A DNA stretch of 64,000 nucleotides from Epiperipatus broadwayi (GCA_028023455.1 JAQFVV010006231.1:3801478-3865477); one strand, 5' to 3'. Counted from the stretch's first letter, positions 13,230 to 25,398 are shown. Translations and numbers: made by a program. The notes: a model not told the origin generated them from the letters alone.

Positions 13230-13600
13230 TTCCATAAAAAATTAAATTTCCAATGAGGATGAAAGACAAATAAGTGTGCATAAGAAATTAAACTGCACAA
13301 GCAATATTCTATGAATTGAATATAAACATATAACTTAATATGCACAATGCAATAAATCCAATGGAGACTATTTATAGAAAATATTCAAAAAGTGTAAAAA
13401 TAATGAAAAATGCAAGTCCATAATAAATTAAATTACAAAACCAACAGTGGATTGAAAGTAAGTAAAAAATTTACTAAGCATATGTCTATGCATGAAAAAA
13501 TGGCAAAATGTATATGTTATAAAAATCACACGGGTGAAAAGTTTCATTTACATAATCATTGTGCATTAGTTTGGTTGCTAAATATATTATTTTCAAGTTT
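13230..13600 (+). pseudogene. Possible decayed C2H2 zinc-finger segment
   Basis: One plus-strand frame contains NHTGEKFHLHNHC (about 13526-13565), which includes the C2H2 interfinger linker HTGEK. Just upstream is KHMSMHEKMAKC, and further upstream YAQCNKSNGDYL resembles a finger's Y-x-C-x2-C segment with the middle lost. Frames shift between these pieces and the 28-residue periodicity is not preserved. HTGEK alone could occur by chance in a window this size. I treat this as a weak call for an old zinc-finger pseudogene. Confidence 0.3.
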
Positions 13601-15028
13601 ATTTTCTATATTAGTTTCATGTTTTTTAACATTCTTTAGTTTTTGTTGTTGTTGTTTTTGATTTCTTATGAAATATATGGAAATTATTGACTATTTTTGC
13701 ATTTGCTTAATTTTTATGTTGTTGGTATACTAATATTACAATTATTATTATATTATTTCATTTTAACTTAAGATATATATAACTAAGATATATAGATAAC
13801 AAAGTTTAAATATATTTATATGGATGCATGATAATCTTAATTTTTTTAATATTTCTTTTTTCTATTATACATCATGAATTTATATTTTTATATTTTCTAG
13901 AAATTACACTTAATCTCATTCTTAATTTCAGACATAAAATTGTAGGGTTGGGAAGTAATGTGGAATTTCACCTAAATGACAAGACTTAATTAATCATACC
14001 AGTCTATATGTATACAACAAGGAATTGTTTTTTAATCATTGTATCTGCAACCATATAAGAATGGAGTTTAGCATATTTTAAAATGCCCCAAAACATCTTT
14101 AATATTAATATGAATCTTATTAATTAATACATGAAAATAATTTTAAAATGCAAATCAAATTGATGTTTTCCATTTAACAAATTTACTAACAATTAACTTT
14201 ATTATTAATAACAATTATTTTATGAATAATAAATATTTAAAAAAAACATTAAAAGGAATATTACTTTGAAAAACAGTTATAACATAAACTGACACATAGC
14301 AAAAAGAAAAAATAGAATGAGACAAAAAATATGAGCCATGTATGAACATTTCATGTTAGAATAACTATATGTTAAGATAACTTACTTTGAAACAAAATAT
14401 ATGAATATATAGTACTTTATGTTGATGGTTCCTAAATATAAGTCACAGAATAATGATCAAAGCTTAATAAACCATAGAATCTATAATCTGTTGTCAAGAG
14501 ATCTTTTAACCTATAGAAATTGTTTTGACAACTAATTATATATTCTGTTTTAAGCTTTGGTTATAACATATCAATTTGTGTACACTTTTTCAGAACTTAG
14601 ATTGTTTGAAGTTTTGATTGTGAAGATATAAAAATATAAGCATATTCATCCACATTAAAAAGGAGATAAAATTTATCACAATTTGCATGTTTAGTAAATC
14701 ATATATATATATATATTGTACTGTTTATTTATATGGTACAAATACATTGGCATTCGGTAAGATATTTAAAAACTAAGAAAAAAAAGTAAATTTAGCGATC
14801 TTATTAAAAAGACGCAATTAAATTTTTTTAGTTTGTATAATTTATTTTTTAAAAACATAAAAGTAAATTTTTCGTCCAGATTTTTTTTGTATCTAATTGA
14901 AAATAGAGGTAAAAATTGGAAAGAACAAAAGACACACAAATTACTAATTCAGATAAGCTAAAAGAAAAATATTTTAGCTAATTAAAGATGGCAGAAAGAC
15001 TTTATGAAAAGGAGGATATAACTTAAAT
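13601..15028. other. AT-rich, no gene seen
   Basis: No coding signal. (AT)n near 14700-14716. Confidence 0.5.
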
Positions 15029-15475
15029 TTAAGAGAGAGTGTACAAGATTATTATCTTATATGCTGATAAAAGGACAAAAGGATGCACAGAAGTTTCAAA
15101 AAACTGGATCAAGGTATAAAAAGAAGAGGACAACTTCGATCTAGGTCTTTTCTTTACCTTCTGGTTCCGTGTCTTAGAGTTGAAGGTTTCCGTGAGCATA
15201 ACCTGTGGCAATATACTTTTGTACAGATATGCCACTTGCTGTACCATGCTGTCATGCAAGCATGGAAACGGAGCCATGTGAATACTGCTTTTCACAAGGA
15301 AAAGGTTCACCACAACCATACTTTTTTCTCCAGCTATAGAATGGAACAATAATTGAAGATGCCGGCAGGAGAAACCAATGGAAATTTCTATGAGCTCGGA
15401 TCCCATAAATCTACACAAACTTGCCAATAATCTAAGATTAACTTTTCCCGATTGTGACTTAAAGTTTGCAAACAA
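15029..15475. other. GC-richer island with long open frames on both strands
   Basis: In DNA where stops are very frequent, a 148-codon frame is open on the minus strand (15475 to 15029) and an 89-codon frame is open on the plus strand (15083-15352). The minus frame has a possible splice donor (AGAAG then gtaaag, about 15155). Neither protein resembles a family I know. The stretch catgcaagcatggaaacgga (plus, about 15255-15275) looks like dispersed repeat sequence. This may be a repeat remnant or a host exon. It lies about 450 bp downstream, in minus-strand sense, of the exon at 15918-16148. Confidence 0.3.
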
Positions 15476-15731
15476 TTCTTAAAAATAAGCTTCAAATAAT
15501 CCCGATAGAGACATTAAATTTTATTATTCAAGAGACTCTTGTTTACCTAAGAACTTTAATTGTTTAACTGTTTTTTTTTTATTAATGGATTCATGTCTGG
15601 ATTAGCGTGTGTATTTTCCAACATTATTTAATTATTTATCTTTGAACATTTTAATTTGTTAGAATAAAAATATTATTTCTAATATCAACTTTTCATTGTG
15701 CATTATTCATGATTATTATTAAATTTATTAA

Positions 15732-16035
15732 TATTAGTTTATTACGGTTTGAAAATATAATTTACCTTTGCCAATGCTGTACTGAAACACAATGCTCCGG
15801 AGATTCCAGATAATTTTGTCGTAACTAAATAAATAGAAGGGGTTTGGCCAGTGGATTCCGATACAGAATCCTGGTGCCTTTCATATTAGTTTATTAAGGT
15901 TTGAAAATATAATTTACCTTTGCCAACGCTGTACTGAAACACAATGCTCCAGAGATTCCAGATAATTTCGTCGTAACTAAATAAATAGAAGGGGTTTGGC
16001 CAGTGGATTCCGATACAGAATCCTGGTGCCTTTCA
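15732..16035. repeat. 152-bp head-to-tail tandem duplication of part of an exon
   Basis: 15732-15883 and 15884-16035 are two copies of a 152-bp unit differing at four positions. On the minus strand each copy contains the last ~39 codons of the exon described at 15918-16148, its splice donor and the start of the intron. All three differences within coding sequence are synonymous (codons for T, G-preceding S, and A); the fourth is intronic. The downstream copy (15732-15883) has no in-frame link to the first, because reading through the upstream donor meets a stop after VNYIFKP. It also has no obvious acceptor. Confidence 0.92.
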
Positions 16036-16148
16036 AATAAATTAAAAGCTGGCTTACTTGATCCTATTATTTTATTAATTGTATTAGTTGAAAGGGGTGT
16101 TGGGTGACCAAGAAAGATAATTGCGTCCATTAAATCTTACTTAATTTT
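15918..16148 (-). CDS. First coding exon of an unidentified host gene
   Basis: ATG at 16130 opens 71 codons, MDAIIFLGHPTPLSTNTINK at the start and KLSGISGALCFSTALAK at the end. They finish exactly at a donor AAG|gtaaat (intron from 15917 downward), so the exon is in phase 0. Upstream of the ATG, a stop lies in frame (TAA GAT TTA ATG). A pyrimidine-rich ttttttttcgtcag could be an acceptor starting the exon at 16148 with a short 5' untranslated part. Codon use is much less A/T-skewed than the surroundings. I do not recognise the protein. The LSGISGA segment faintly recalls the beginning of TMEM256/DUF423-type membrane proteins, but this is not enough to name it. The following exons were not found. 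Confidence 0.55.
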
Positions 16149-19100
16149 CTGACGAAAAAAATTTAATAGATAGGACGTAATTTGGTCACCGACTATGGGT
16201 AGTTAACTTGTAAAAAACCCTAATAGAGCAGTGGACGTTACGATATATTATTAACCAAAAAAATTTAATATCAGGTAAAATGATAAACATACAATTTACA
16301 ACTAGAAGTAAATATTGTTAAAAGTGTATAGACATTCTAACTGGAAATGGGGGGGGGGGGTAATATAGAGATAGAAACTAAAAAAAATAACAAACATTAA
16401 AATTATTTGTGGTGAAAAAGAAATACCCCATGTACATCACATGCTAATTCTTTAAATATTTTTTTCACTTGAAACACTGAGATACTAACAACTTTTAACT
16501 TTTACAGTGAACTTTTACTTTTTGAAAGATTTTGTACTATATTCTCAAACATAGCCTTATCAATTCACATAATATTGGACTTCTTTAAAGATGTTTCTTA
16601 TATAAAGAGGATTTTCTTTCTCCATAAAAGCCTCACTCAGTTTTAATATATATATATATATTAGAAAGTCTGTTATTTTTCATTCATGGTATATGACAAA
16701 TTTATATCCTTATAATAAATCCAACATGAATCCGTCAAGGATATTGAAAAATATGATCTTGTAATCCTATTTTCAGAATATTACAGAGCATCTTTAAACT
16801 AAAATTTTTGAACCTTTAAGTTGTGTCAATGAGAGGTTCATATCTCATTTCTATAAATATGGCAAAAAGCCCTTAACACAACTAATTTAACTGAAGTAGT
16901 TATATAAACTACGGTAAAATATATATCTTTAATGTTATTATTATATCATCTGCTTACGCTTAATAAATTAATGTATTTACATTTGTTACTATCAATTCAT
17001 TCGATTTGAAAATTACTTTGTAGTAAATCTAAAGATTTCACGCTGTTTATTTATATATAATATTTAGTGAATTAAATGTGAAGGTGTTCAAAGTTTCACG
17101 CGCTCATTTCAAAATGCTTAAGACTGACTTATTTATATATAAATTTAAGTAGAGAGAAAGGTAGAAACCATCTTTTTCTCGTAAAATCTCTACTTTGTGT
17201 TTTGACTTGAGAGTTTCCTATGCAATCATTATTACATCTGATTGGCTGTCATATAAGCATTTTTAAGGCTAAGGCGCTTCTATCAAAGGTTTCAGTCTTT
17301 CACATTATTATTTTTAAACTTTCTAAGTATAACTACAGAACAATGAAATCTGTGCTACTATTATAACCACAGAACAATGAAATCTGTGCTGCTATTGAAG
17401 TTCATCTTTCTATCTAAAAACTAACAAAGTATATAACTGATCTACATTTTGAATATGATAATCATCCAAGCTAAAAATTACAAAAAACTTTTTTTACATT
17501 ATTAAAGTTAAGTCTTTATGTTATCTAGTTTATTCTTTGAACTGGTAAAAATAGACTCATTATTAGCAAACTAAAAATCTAGAATCCATTAAGATGATTT
17601 TTATTAAGAACTCCACTACCAAGCCTACATCATATATTGGTGTCCTGTAAAGCCATGTTAACTATTTCAAATACAACTTATTATAAGTAGATGATAATTG
17701 GAAATCACGTAATGTTGAATACTCCAGTGGATAATTAGGTATTTAATAAGCCTATTCAGTTAACTTGAATGTATTTTTTTTTTATTACACTGGAATCTTT
17801 ACTTCTTTTAAGTCCACTAATCTATTATTGAGTTAAATTACACTGCACGCAAAATCAAAAACAAGATTAAAACTAATATCCATCTCTGTTAAATATTATT
17901 TTTTTGCTTTGAATGGCTTCATTTCTCTACTAACAATTATAATACTTTTTTCTCATACTATTATGTATAAGCTAAAATTATGAATAAAATTTCTGTGGTC
18001 AACCAACTGAGTCCAATGCTATAATCAAATTGATAAAAGTAATATATAAATCATATTTACTTAAGACACTTCTCCTGAACTTGTCTGGCAACAAAAACTA
18101 TTTATATATAGTATTTTACTGATTCTTCAGAATCATAATTTGTTTCCTAGTCATCATTCATTTTCAACTGGAAGCAACTTATTTTAAAAATCCTTAAAAA
18201 AAAAATTTGCTGTGTTTCCAATTATCAAGCTCATTAAGTAAGCTGGCCACATTGATAATTATTATGTATGGACTTGGTTTACACTAAATTCTTCTAATTA
18301 TAACAATGCTCTTTTCTCTTTTCTCAATTTATTATATATATATATAAATAACTAAAAAAAACTTTATAAGTATATTTTGGAAAAGTCTTCCGGTCCAGTG
18401 TTACTTTTAAAAATGAATATTTTAAATGTCTGTCTGAAGATTTACAAAAAATCCACACATAGAGAAAAATACTTAGCACATATATCTAAATATGACAGAA
18501 ATATAACAAAAGAAATTATACTATCACTATGAAACTAAGCAAAAAAATTGTTCAGAAGCCATGACTTGGAATGATTAGTATTGCAGTAATCCATTCATAT
18601 TAAGAATAGTAGATAAAAATAAAGAAGATATGTAAATAATATATCAGCTTTCCAAAGCTATAGCATGCTAGTGCAAGAAATCATAGCCTCTATAAAACCT
18701 AAATTTAAAATACAGAAAAACAAAAAACTACTATAAAATATTAACTGAGTGTAGAAAGACATTATATCAGTAAAACTAGCCACCTCATTGAAAAAGGAGT
18801 AAAAGAACATAAAACAAACAATGATAGAGAGTAAAAAAAGCAGATGTGCGTAAAATAGTAAAGCATGCATTTAATAATAAACATGTGTCCAATTTTAAAA
18901 CATAAGAATATTAGATTGAGAAGAAAAAATAAAAAAGAAAATTTAAAGAAGCTGTTCATTTGTCAATGGCAAATAACTTTGTCTAGTGGGATAATTTATA
19001 ATGTTGAAAATCACTCATTAATCTTGCTTTTAAAAGAAAGAAAAAAATATATCAAGAAGATCTAAATAAAAAAAAAAGAAGAACAACACTGGAATTACTA

Positions 19101-20477
19101 TATTCTATATGATTATGTATGTTTTTATTAAACAGCAGAATATATTAGAAAAATATAAATACAGTTTTGGGAATTTTTCTAAAAACATTTAACAGTTCAG
19201 TAATTAGAAGATAGAATTAATTTAATATATAACTTAAAATGTTTTTTTTTTTTAAGTGCTTTAATAAATAGATTATTTTAAATGGTTTGAAATATTATAA
19301 TGTAAATAATCCCTTTATAATAAGAAATAATAATACAGAATTACAAAAATATTTGAATTAAATACGTTTTCAATTTTTGATTATTGTTGCAAAATAAATT
19401 TCAATTACAAAAGCTATTTGCATATTGGCAATCTTTTGTTGAAATGCTAAGGCATTAAAGACATTTATAAACCATCATTTGTTACCATGAATTTCAAAAG
19501 ATGAACACTTAATTTAATGATTAGTAATCATTGATACCAAAGTTTAATAAGTAAATATTTATGAGAAGTTTTAGCTTTTAATTAAACAATCATTTTTATA
19601 ATAAAGTTTCATTTTCAAATCCTTCTCTGTAGAATTAAATATATTAATATTGTGTAATAAAAAATGTTACAGTTTAATTTCTAAATCCTTGTTTGAAGAA
19701 TTAAAGACATGCAAATTCTTTAAATAAAATATATATATATAATCATTATTAAAACAATATTTATTAGAATAAACAGTTTTAAAAACAAGTTGATTAGTAA
19801 TCAAATAAATATATTTATGAAGTTTATAATTAAAATTTGTGTATTGTTTAATAAAAAAGTTGCATTGAGATATTTAATGAGTTAATTATTCAATATTAAA
19901 ATATTTATTGGATAAGCTGTTTCATACTCATATGTATCATACTAGTTAACTTATTCATTAAATAAGTTTTCTGATATCAATGACTTGTTAAATCCTGTTA
20001 GGAATTTTGATCTTATCGCATGCACTGTACTTCATTTATAAAGAAGCATTGTTTCTAATTGAACTGAAAAAAAAAAAAATTATAAGCAATTTAATAGGTT
20101 GAGCATATATGTATATAAATAAATCTATAATCCGATAGTCTACATATATATATAATACTTATAAATAAAAGCAGAGAAGATGAAAATGAAAAAAAAAATC
20201 AAATACACATGAGATTATTCTTATTTTACTTCTCAGTATTTAATTATATAAAAGAAATAGGCTTCAATCATATAGATATCACCTCAATGGTCATTTAGCA
20301 TGAACATTTCAACAGTGTTTAGTCATCTCCCACAAATAACACTGAGTCATAAAAAATTATAAAAAATAATAAGTTAAAAAGTTTCCAAATGATCATTTGT
20401 ATAATACATATGAGAAAAGAGAGGAAAAATGATGTGAGATAATTAATGCCTAGCATTTGTTCATTAATAAAAATAAA
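16149..20477. other. AT-rich, no gene seen
   Basis: Upstream flank of the host exon on the minus strand, possibly its promoter or first intron. Contains a G run near 16350-16361, several (AT)n tracts and one short tandem duplication (17331-17398). I found no protein-like frame. Confidence 0.5.
17331..17398. repeat. 34-bp tandem duplication
   Basis: Two adjacent 34-bp units differ at a few positions; both contain cagaacaatgaaatctgtgc. Confidence 0.8.
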
Positions 20478-20777
20478 CTCTGTAAAAAAAAATTTCATAA
20501 AATATATATATATTAAATTAATGAATACTATAAAGGAATTACATTAGAATTTTTAAATATGTTAAAAAATATCATATATAATGGAAAAATGGAATTCTAG
20601 AGATTTTATTTTTTGTTACATTACTATTACGTCATAAGCCTGAAGGCATACGGCTGTAATTATACAATCTTTGCGTCGTCGGAAGAACACATGAACGTTG
20701 TAAAAAAAAATGTCATAAAAAAACTAAATTAATGAATACTATAACAGAATTACATTAGAATTTTTAAATATGTTAAA
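20478..20777. repeat. Direct duplication split by a unique 115-bp segment
   Basis: About 20478-20584 and 20700-20790 are near-identical direct repeats, sharing for example aattacattagaatttttaa. The segment between them (about 20585-20699) is GC-richer, unique in the window, and includes ttacgtcataagcctgaagg. The second copy ends exactly at the left target duplication of the foldback element that follows. Confidence 0.8.
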
Positions 20778-20950
20778 AAATATCATATATTAAGCATCAC
20801 ATGATCACTATCTCTTATACTAGCACATATTTGTTCATAAACAAAGCAAAACTCTCCATACAGTATCGTCACCCTGTGCCAACCAGAGTAATCAATGAAT
20901 GCCAGAAGGCTTGTGCATAAAATCCCTATCTAATGCCTACTCATCCAATA

Positions 20951-20992
20951 TCCCCAGACTAGTTTCTGGCTTATGGCCATCATCAGTGAGGA
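20951..20992 (-). ncRNA. Hammerhead ribozyme, left arm
   Basis: Minus strand, 5' to 3'. Stem I strand TCCTCA (20992-20987), core CTGATGA (20986-20980), stem II TGGC with loop CATAA and GCCA, then GAAA, stem III CTAG, and TC before the predicted cleavage point between 20957 and 20956. The stem I return strand is TGGGGA. All conserved core positions are present. The 4-nt self-complementary stem III implies cleavage mainly as a dimer. Confidence 0.88.
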
Positions 20993-21348
20993 GCTTTGGA
21001 TCTGAGAGCATTGCACCTAGATCTTAGGATCTAATGCAACCCTCCAGCACCCACCTTTTATCTCTACTTAACTACAAAACTATGAGAATGAAATTGAAAA
21101 ACACAAAAATGTTTTCAATCTAAGCTCAATAGCTTATATAGTCATATGGATCTGAACTCAGTTCAGCACCCATTGGTGTCTTTGGCTCAGACTACATGAC
21201 TATATAAGCTATTGAGCTTAGATTGAAAACATTTTTGTGTTTTTCAATTTCATTCTCATAGTTTTGTAGTTAAGTAGAGATAAAAGGTGGGTGCTGGAGG
21301 GTTGCATTAGATCCTAAGATCTAGGTGCAGTGCTCTCGGATCCAAAGC

Positions 21349-21390
21349 TCCTCACTGATGATGGCCACAAGCCAGAAACTAGTCTGGGGA
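21349..21390 (+). ncRNA. Hammerhead ribozyme, middle arm
   Basis: TCCTCA (21349-21354) pairs with TGGGGA (21385-21390) as stem I. CTGATGA occupies 21355-21361. TGGC (21362-21365) pairs with GCCA (21371-21374) around loop CACAA. GAAA is at 21375-21378 and CTAG (stem III) at 21379-21382. The predicted cleavage is after GTC, i.e. after 21384. Every conserved core base is present. Confidence 0.9.
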
Positions 21391-21806
21391 TATTGGATGA
21401 GTAGGCATTAGATAGGGATTTTATGCACAAGCCTCCTGGCATTTCATTGATTACTCTGGTTGGCACAGGGTGGCAATACTGTATGGAGAGTTTTGCTTTG
21501 TTTATAAACAAATATGTGCTAGTATAAGAGATAGTGATCATGTGATGCTTAATGGTTTAACACTAATCCTGCCTAATAGGATAGTGGTGGCTATGGTTGT
21601 TAAAGAGCCAAAGACACCAAAATGTATGGGTGCTGAACTGAGTTCAGACCCATATGACTATATAAGCTATTGAGCTTAGATTGAAAACATTTTTGTGTTT
21701 TTCAATTTCATTCTCATAGTTTTGTAGTTAAGTAGAGATAAAAGGTGGGTGCTGGAGGGTTGCATTAGATCCTAAGATCTAGGTGCAGTGCTCTCGGATC
21801 CAAAGC

Positions 21807-21848
21807 TTCTCACTGATGATGGCCACAAGCCAGAAACTAGTCTGGGGA
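21807..21848 (+). ncRNA. Hammerhead ribozyme, third arm
   Basis: Same arrangement as 21349-21390 with stem I strand TTCTCA, giving one more G-U wobble. CTGATGA is at 21813-21819, GAAA at 21833-21836, and predicted cleavage is after 21842. Confidence 0.88.
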
Positions 21849-22364
21849 TATTGGATGAGTAGGCATTAGATAGGGATTTTATGTACAAGCCTTCTGGCAT
21901 TCATTGATTACTCTGGTTGGCACAGTGTGGCAATACTGTATGGAGAGTTTTGCTTTGTTTATAAATATCATATATAATGGGAAATTATATTACATAAAAC
22001 ACCTGCTTAATTATTAATGTTCTCATACTACCATTTTTAATCATGATATTCACATTGAAAACTATAAACCTTGTAATAGTAGCACAGTTATAAACAACTG
22101 TCTTGTGATAATCACAGCAGCTATTTTTGTTAGATAATGGAATGTTCAGGTGTGTGTTGACCTTTACATTGATTTATCTAATTATTATGAAATAGAATTT
22201 TAATCTTACCACAGTTATTTTTTAAACTTTGATGTTTCTTCTCACAGGCTTACAAATCTGATGTCATCTTACTATCAACTACAATTTACCAGTTTCCTAA
22301 GAGTCTAACATTGAAAAATAAAGTACACGAGTCATGAATATCTGCTTTTTGTTCCAAGTCTCTC

Positions 22365-22592
22365 GTGTATATCATACATCACATATAATAGTTCACATTC
22401 TGTTGATAAGCTTCAAGTTTAATAGAATATGTATTGTTTATTGAACTGCAAATGCAATTTTCAACACTTGCATATATATGTGTATATCATACATCACATA
22501 TAATAGTTCACATTCTGTTGATAAGCTTCAAGTTTAATAGAATATGTATTGTTTATTGAACTGCAAATGCAATTTTCAACACTTGCATATAT
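22365..22592. repeat. Recent 115-bp tandem duplication
   Basis: 22365-22479 and 22480-22592 are essentially identical (both contain agcttcaagtttaatagaat). This implies a recent duplication or possibly an assembly artefact. Confidence 0.92.
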
Positions 22593-24288
22593 GTGACATA
22601 ATTTTTATATGTATAGTGTGCATATATAAATTAAGATTATAGTTTAAACTAAATTAAAAAATATTGTTATAATAAATTAAATAACACATTTATATATACT
22701 GTGGGTGTTCATTCATTTATATTCATTCTTCATTGTTAAAAAATAAAACATATAGTGAAATTCTGACTTTCGTTGCAATTAAATACATACTGGACATCAT
22801 TTTTCTTGAATAACTTTTTTCTTTTTACTATAGCAATGTAATAGCAATCTCATTATCAATAAATTATTTAATTGTTTCAATGTTTATAAGTCTATAGCAT
22901 TATTAAGAATGTTCATAAATTATGCTTAGAAAGCATTTTATTGTACAAAATATGGTAAATCAAATTTGGAAAAGATAATAAAGTGAAAAATAACATGTAT
23001 GTGCTTTCAATATAAGTCAAGGAAAACATTAATAAATATGATTGTGCATGAAGCTCTAAGATGGAAAAATGACTTACTGTATAGTAAAATTTATTAACTT
23101 TTTTGACTTTAAGAAAAAAAGTAATAACTTGTGATATTCTTAGATATAAAAAAATATATGCTGCCATATTTCAAAATTTATTAAATTTACACACTTTTGT
23201 TTATTTATTTTGGATAGCATATAATTGATGTAATGTATACTGATACAGCATATATCAGGTTTTATTTGTATTGCAATTGTTTGTATTTCCATTTATGTTA
23301 AAAATATATTCCCAATAATATGTTGGTGTTGTCATTATTTTGTATAGGCTCAGAAGTTATAGAATAAAATATTTCCATTTCATATATTGATAGATTTTTT
23401 AAAATAAAAACTTAAAGGACGATGCTATGACATATGAAAAAACTTAAAGGAAAGGTTAAAAAAAGCAGAAAACATTTGGTTCTTAGATTTGTCTGATTGT
23501 GAATCATGAATTCAATTTTAAAATCGCTTAAATCTATAGACAATTCTGTGTGTATGTGTATATTTATTGATACACATAAACAAATGTAAATCTGAGTCTG
23601 ACTGTCTACAGTCTAGACAGTAAAGTACAATGAATTATCATATTTGTATATCAATCAGTTTAAGTTGAGACTAATGCAAAAGGTATTTGTAAAAAATAAA
23701 AATGTTTTTATATTAAACATATAATTAAAATAAAAGTTCTAAATAATATTACATACTCGCATTTTTATAATAAGTATAAATGAAATGTATGATGATTTGT
23801 AAAATTACTTTTTCCGACCTAATAGTTTTAGAATTTTTAATCATAATAAATTTCAATAGAAAAATATTGATTTTCTTATTGTCGTTCATAAAAATATTTT
23901 ACTTCTTATTTTTTCCTGCAAATTGATTCTAAATATTATATTACCAAACTAAAATAATATTAGAAAATAAAAATCTATTTAATTTAAATTACTGTATTCG
24001 GACAAATTTAGAAATCTTAATAGTTATTATTTATTGAATGATAAAAAAACTGCAATATTTGTAGCCTTTGATTCAGAGTTCACTCACTCCTGGCATGAAT
24101 ACCAGTGAATGTTATCATGTTTTCAACACATACATCAAATGCAGATATGTTTAACATGTATAGACTTTAACCATTGCTATGATACAAATTATAAATTAAA
24201 AAATTACGTAGAATATGTATTAAAACATCAACGAAAAATAACTATATAAGTACTATATAACATGGTTTTATTTCTTCTAAATTTTCAT
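22593..24288. other. AT-rich, no gene seen
   Basis: No protein-like frame, no repeat other than short simple sequence. Confidence 0.5.
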
Positions 24289-24389
24289 TATGTAATAAAT
24301 AGGGGGTTTGAACTCAAATTTTCACACGACCTTCAACTATCCACGCTATCTCATACTGCTGACACACTTGATTACCAACATGTCGAAAA

Positions 24390-24445
24390 GATAATCATCA
24401 ACACACGTAATTCGTGCTAAACCAGCATTCGTCAGTTGGTCCAGA
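24390..24445 (-). ncRNA. Hammerhead ribozyme, unit A (one core change)
   Basis: CTGACGA (24435-24429) is followed by ATGCT, loop GGTTT, AGCAC, then GAAT in place of GAAA. CCAA before the core can pair with the return strand. The GAAA change should impair cleavage. Confidence 0.7.
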
Positions 24446-24815
24446 TTATCATCACACATATATACAATCAATGCTTGGCTTATATTAAGATAGCCAATCT
24501 TCATATTTTAATGGACAGGCTTCAATCCACTCCACATCTCTTCAGCCATTCATTTCATTGAAAATCTGATGATGGAACACTCAAAGCCCACAAGACCTAA
24601 TCCATTTACATAAATATATGAGAGAAGGGCAGACCCTACAGCACTATATTTTAATATATGAATTTTTTCTATTGTACAGGCTTTTTCATACCTGCACTCC
24701 AATATGTAATATATAGGAGGTTTGAACTCGGATTTTCACAAGACCCTCAACTATCCACACGCTATCTCACACTGCCGACAGCCTTGATCACACATATGTT
24801 GAAAAGATAAATAAT

Positions 24816-24862
24816 CACCAATAAATGTATTTTGTGCTAAACCAACACTCGTCAGTTGTTCC
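24816..24862 (-). ncRNA. Hammerhead ribozyme, unit B (one core change)
   Basis: CTGACGA (24855-24849), stem II closed by GTGTT and AGCAC, but the GAAA box reads AAAA (24833-24830). It is probably inactive. Confidence 0.7.
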
Positions 24863-25398
24863 AGATTATTATCTCCATACATATATACAACCAATGCTCA
24901 GCTTATATTAAGATAGCCAATCTTCTTACTTTAATCCACTCCACCCCATGACTCTTCAGCATGAAATATGTATATTGGTGATTATTTATCTTTCCAACAT
25001 ATAGATGATCAAGGGTGTCAGCAGTATGAGATAGCATGGATAGATGAGGTCATGTGAAAGTCTGAGTTCAAACCGCCTATATATTACATATTGGAGGGCA
25101 GGTATGAAAAAGCCTGGACTATAAAAAAAATGTCATATATTAAAATATAGTGCAGTAAGGTCTGCCCATCCCCCGTATTGGATTATGTCCTATGCATGAG
25201 GGGTCAGAATAACTTATGGTCAACATGGGTAGGATGAGAAGGTTGACACCAATGTGGATTTTGAGCATTCCATAATCAGATTTTCAATGAAATGGATGGC
25301 TGAAGAATTTTAGGGTAAAGTGGAGTGAAGCCAGCCCATTAAAGTATAAAGATTGGCTATCTTAATATAAGCTGAACATTGGTTGTATATATGTGTGA

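Larger units (their letters stand above)
20778..21975. mobile_element. Foldback element with three arms, hammerhead family I
   Basis: The 13-base direct repeat aaatatcatatat (20778-20790 and 21963-21975) encloses a 1172-bp insert. Left arm (about 20838-21180) and middle arm (about 21190-21510) are inverted copies of each other, >95% alike by eye. A third arm (about 21650-21962) is a direct repeat of the middle one. The leftmost ~47 nt (taagcatcacatgatcacta and onward) are present only once at an element terminus; an internal inverted remnant is seen near 21515-21550. The right end (gctttgtttat) corresponds to the inner edge of that left extension. Every arm carries an intact-looking hammerhead ribozyme. 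No protein frame of note. Confidence 0.88.

Noticed and set aside
15385-15405. gagctcggatcc looks like a cloning-vector polylinker
   Set aside because: Only 12 bases match and the flanks are not vector sequence; coincidence of two restriction sites.
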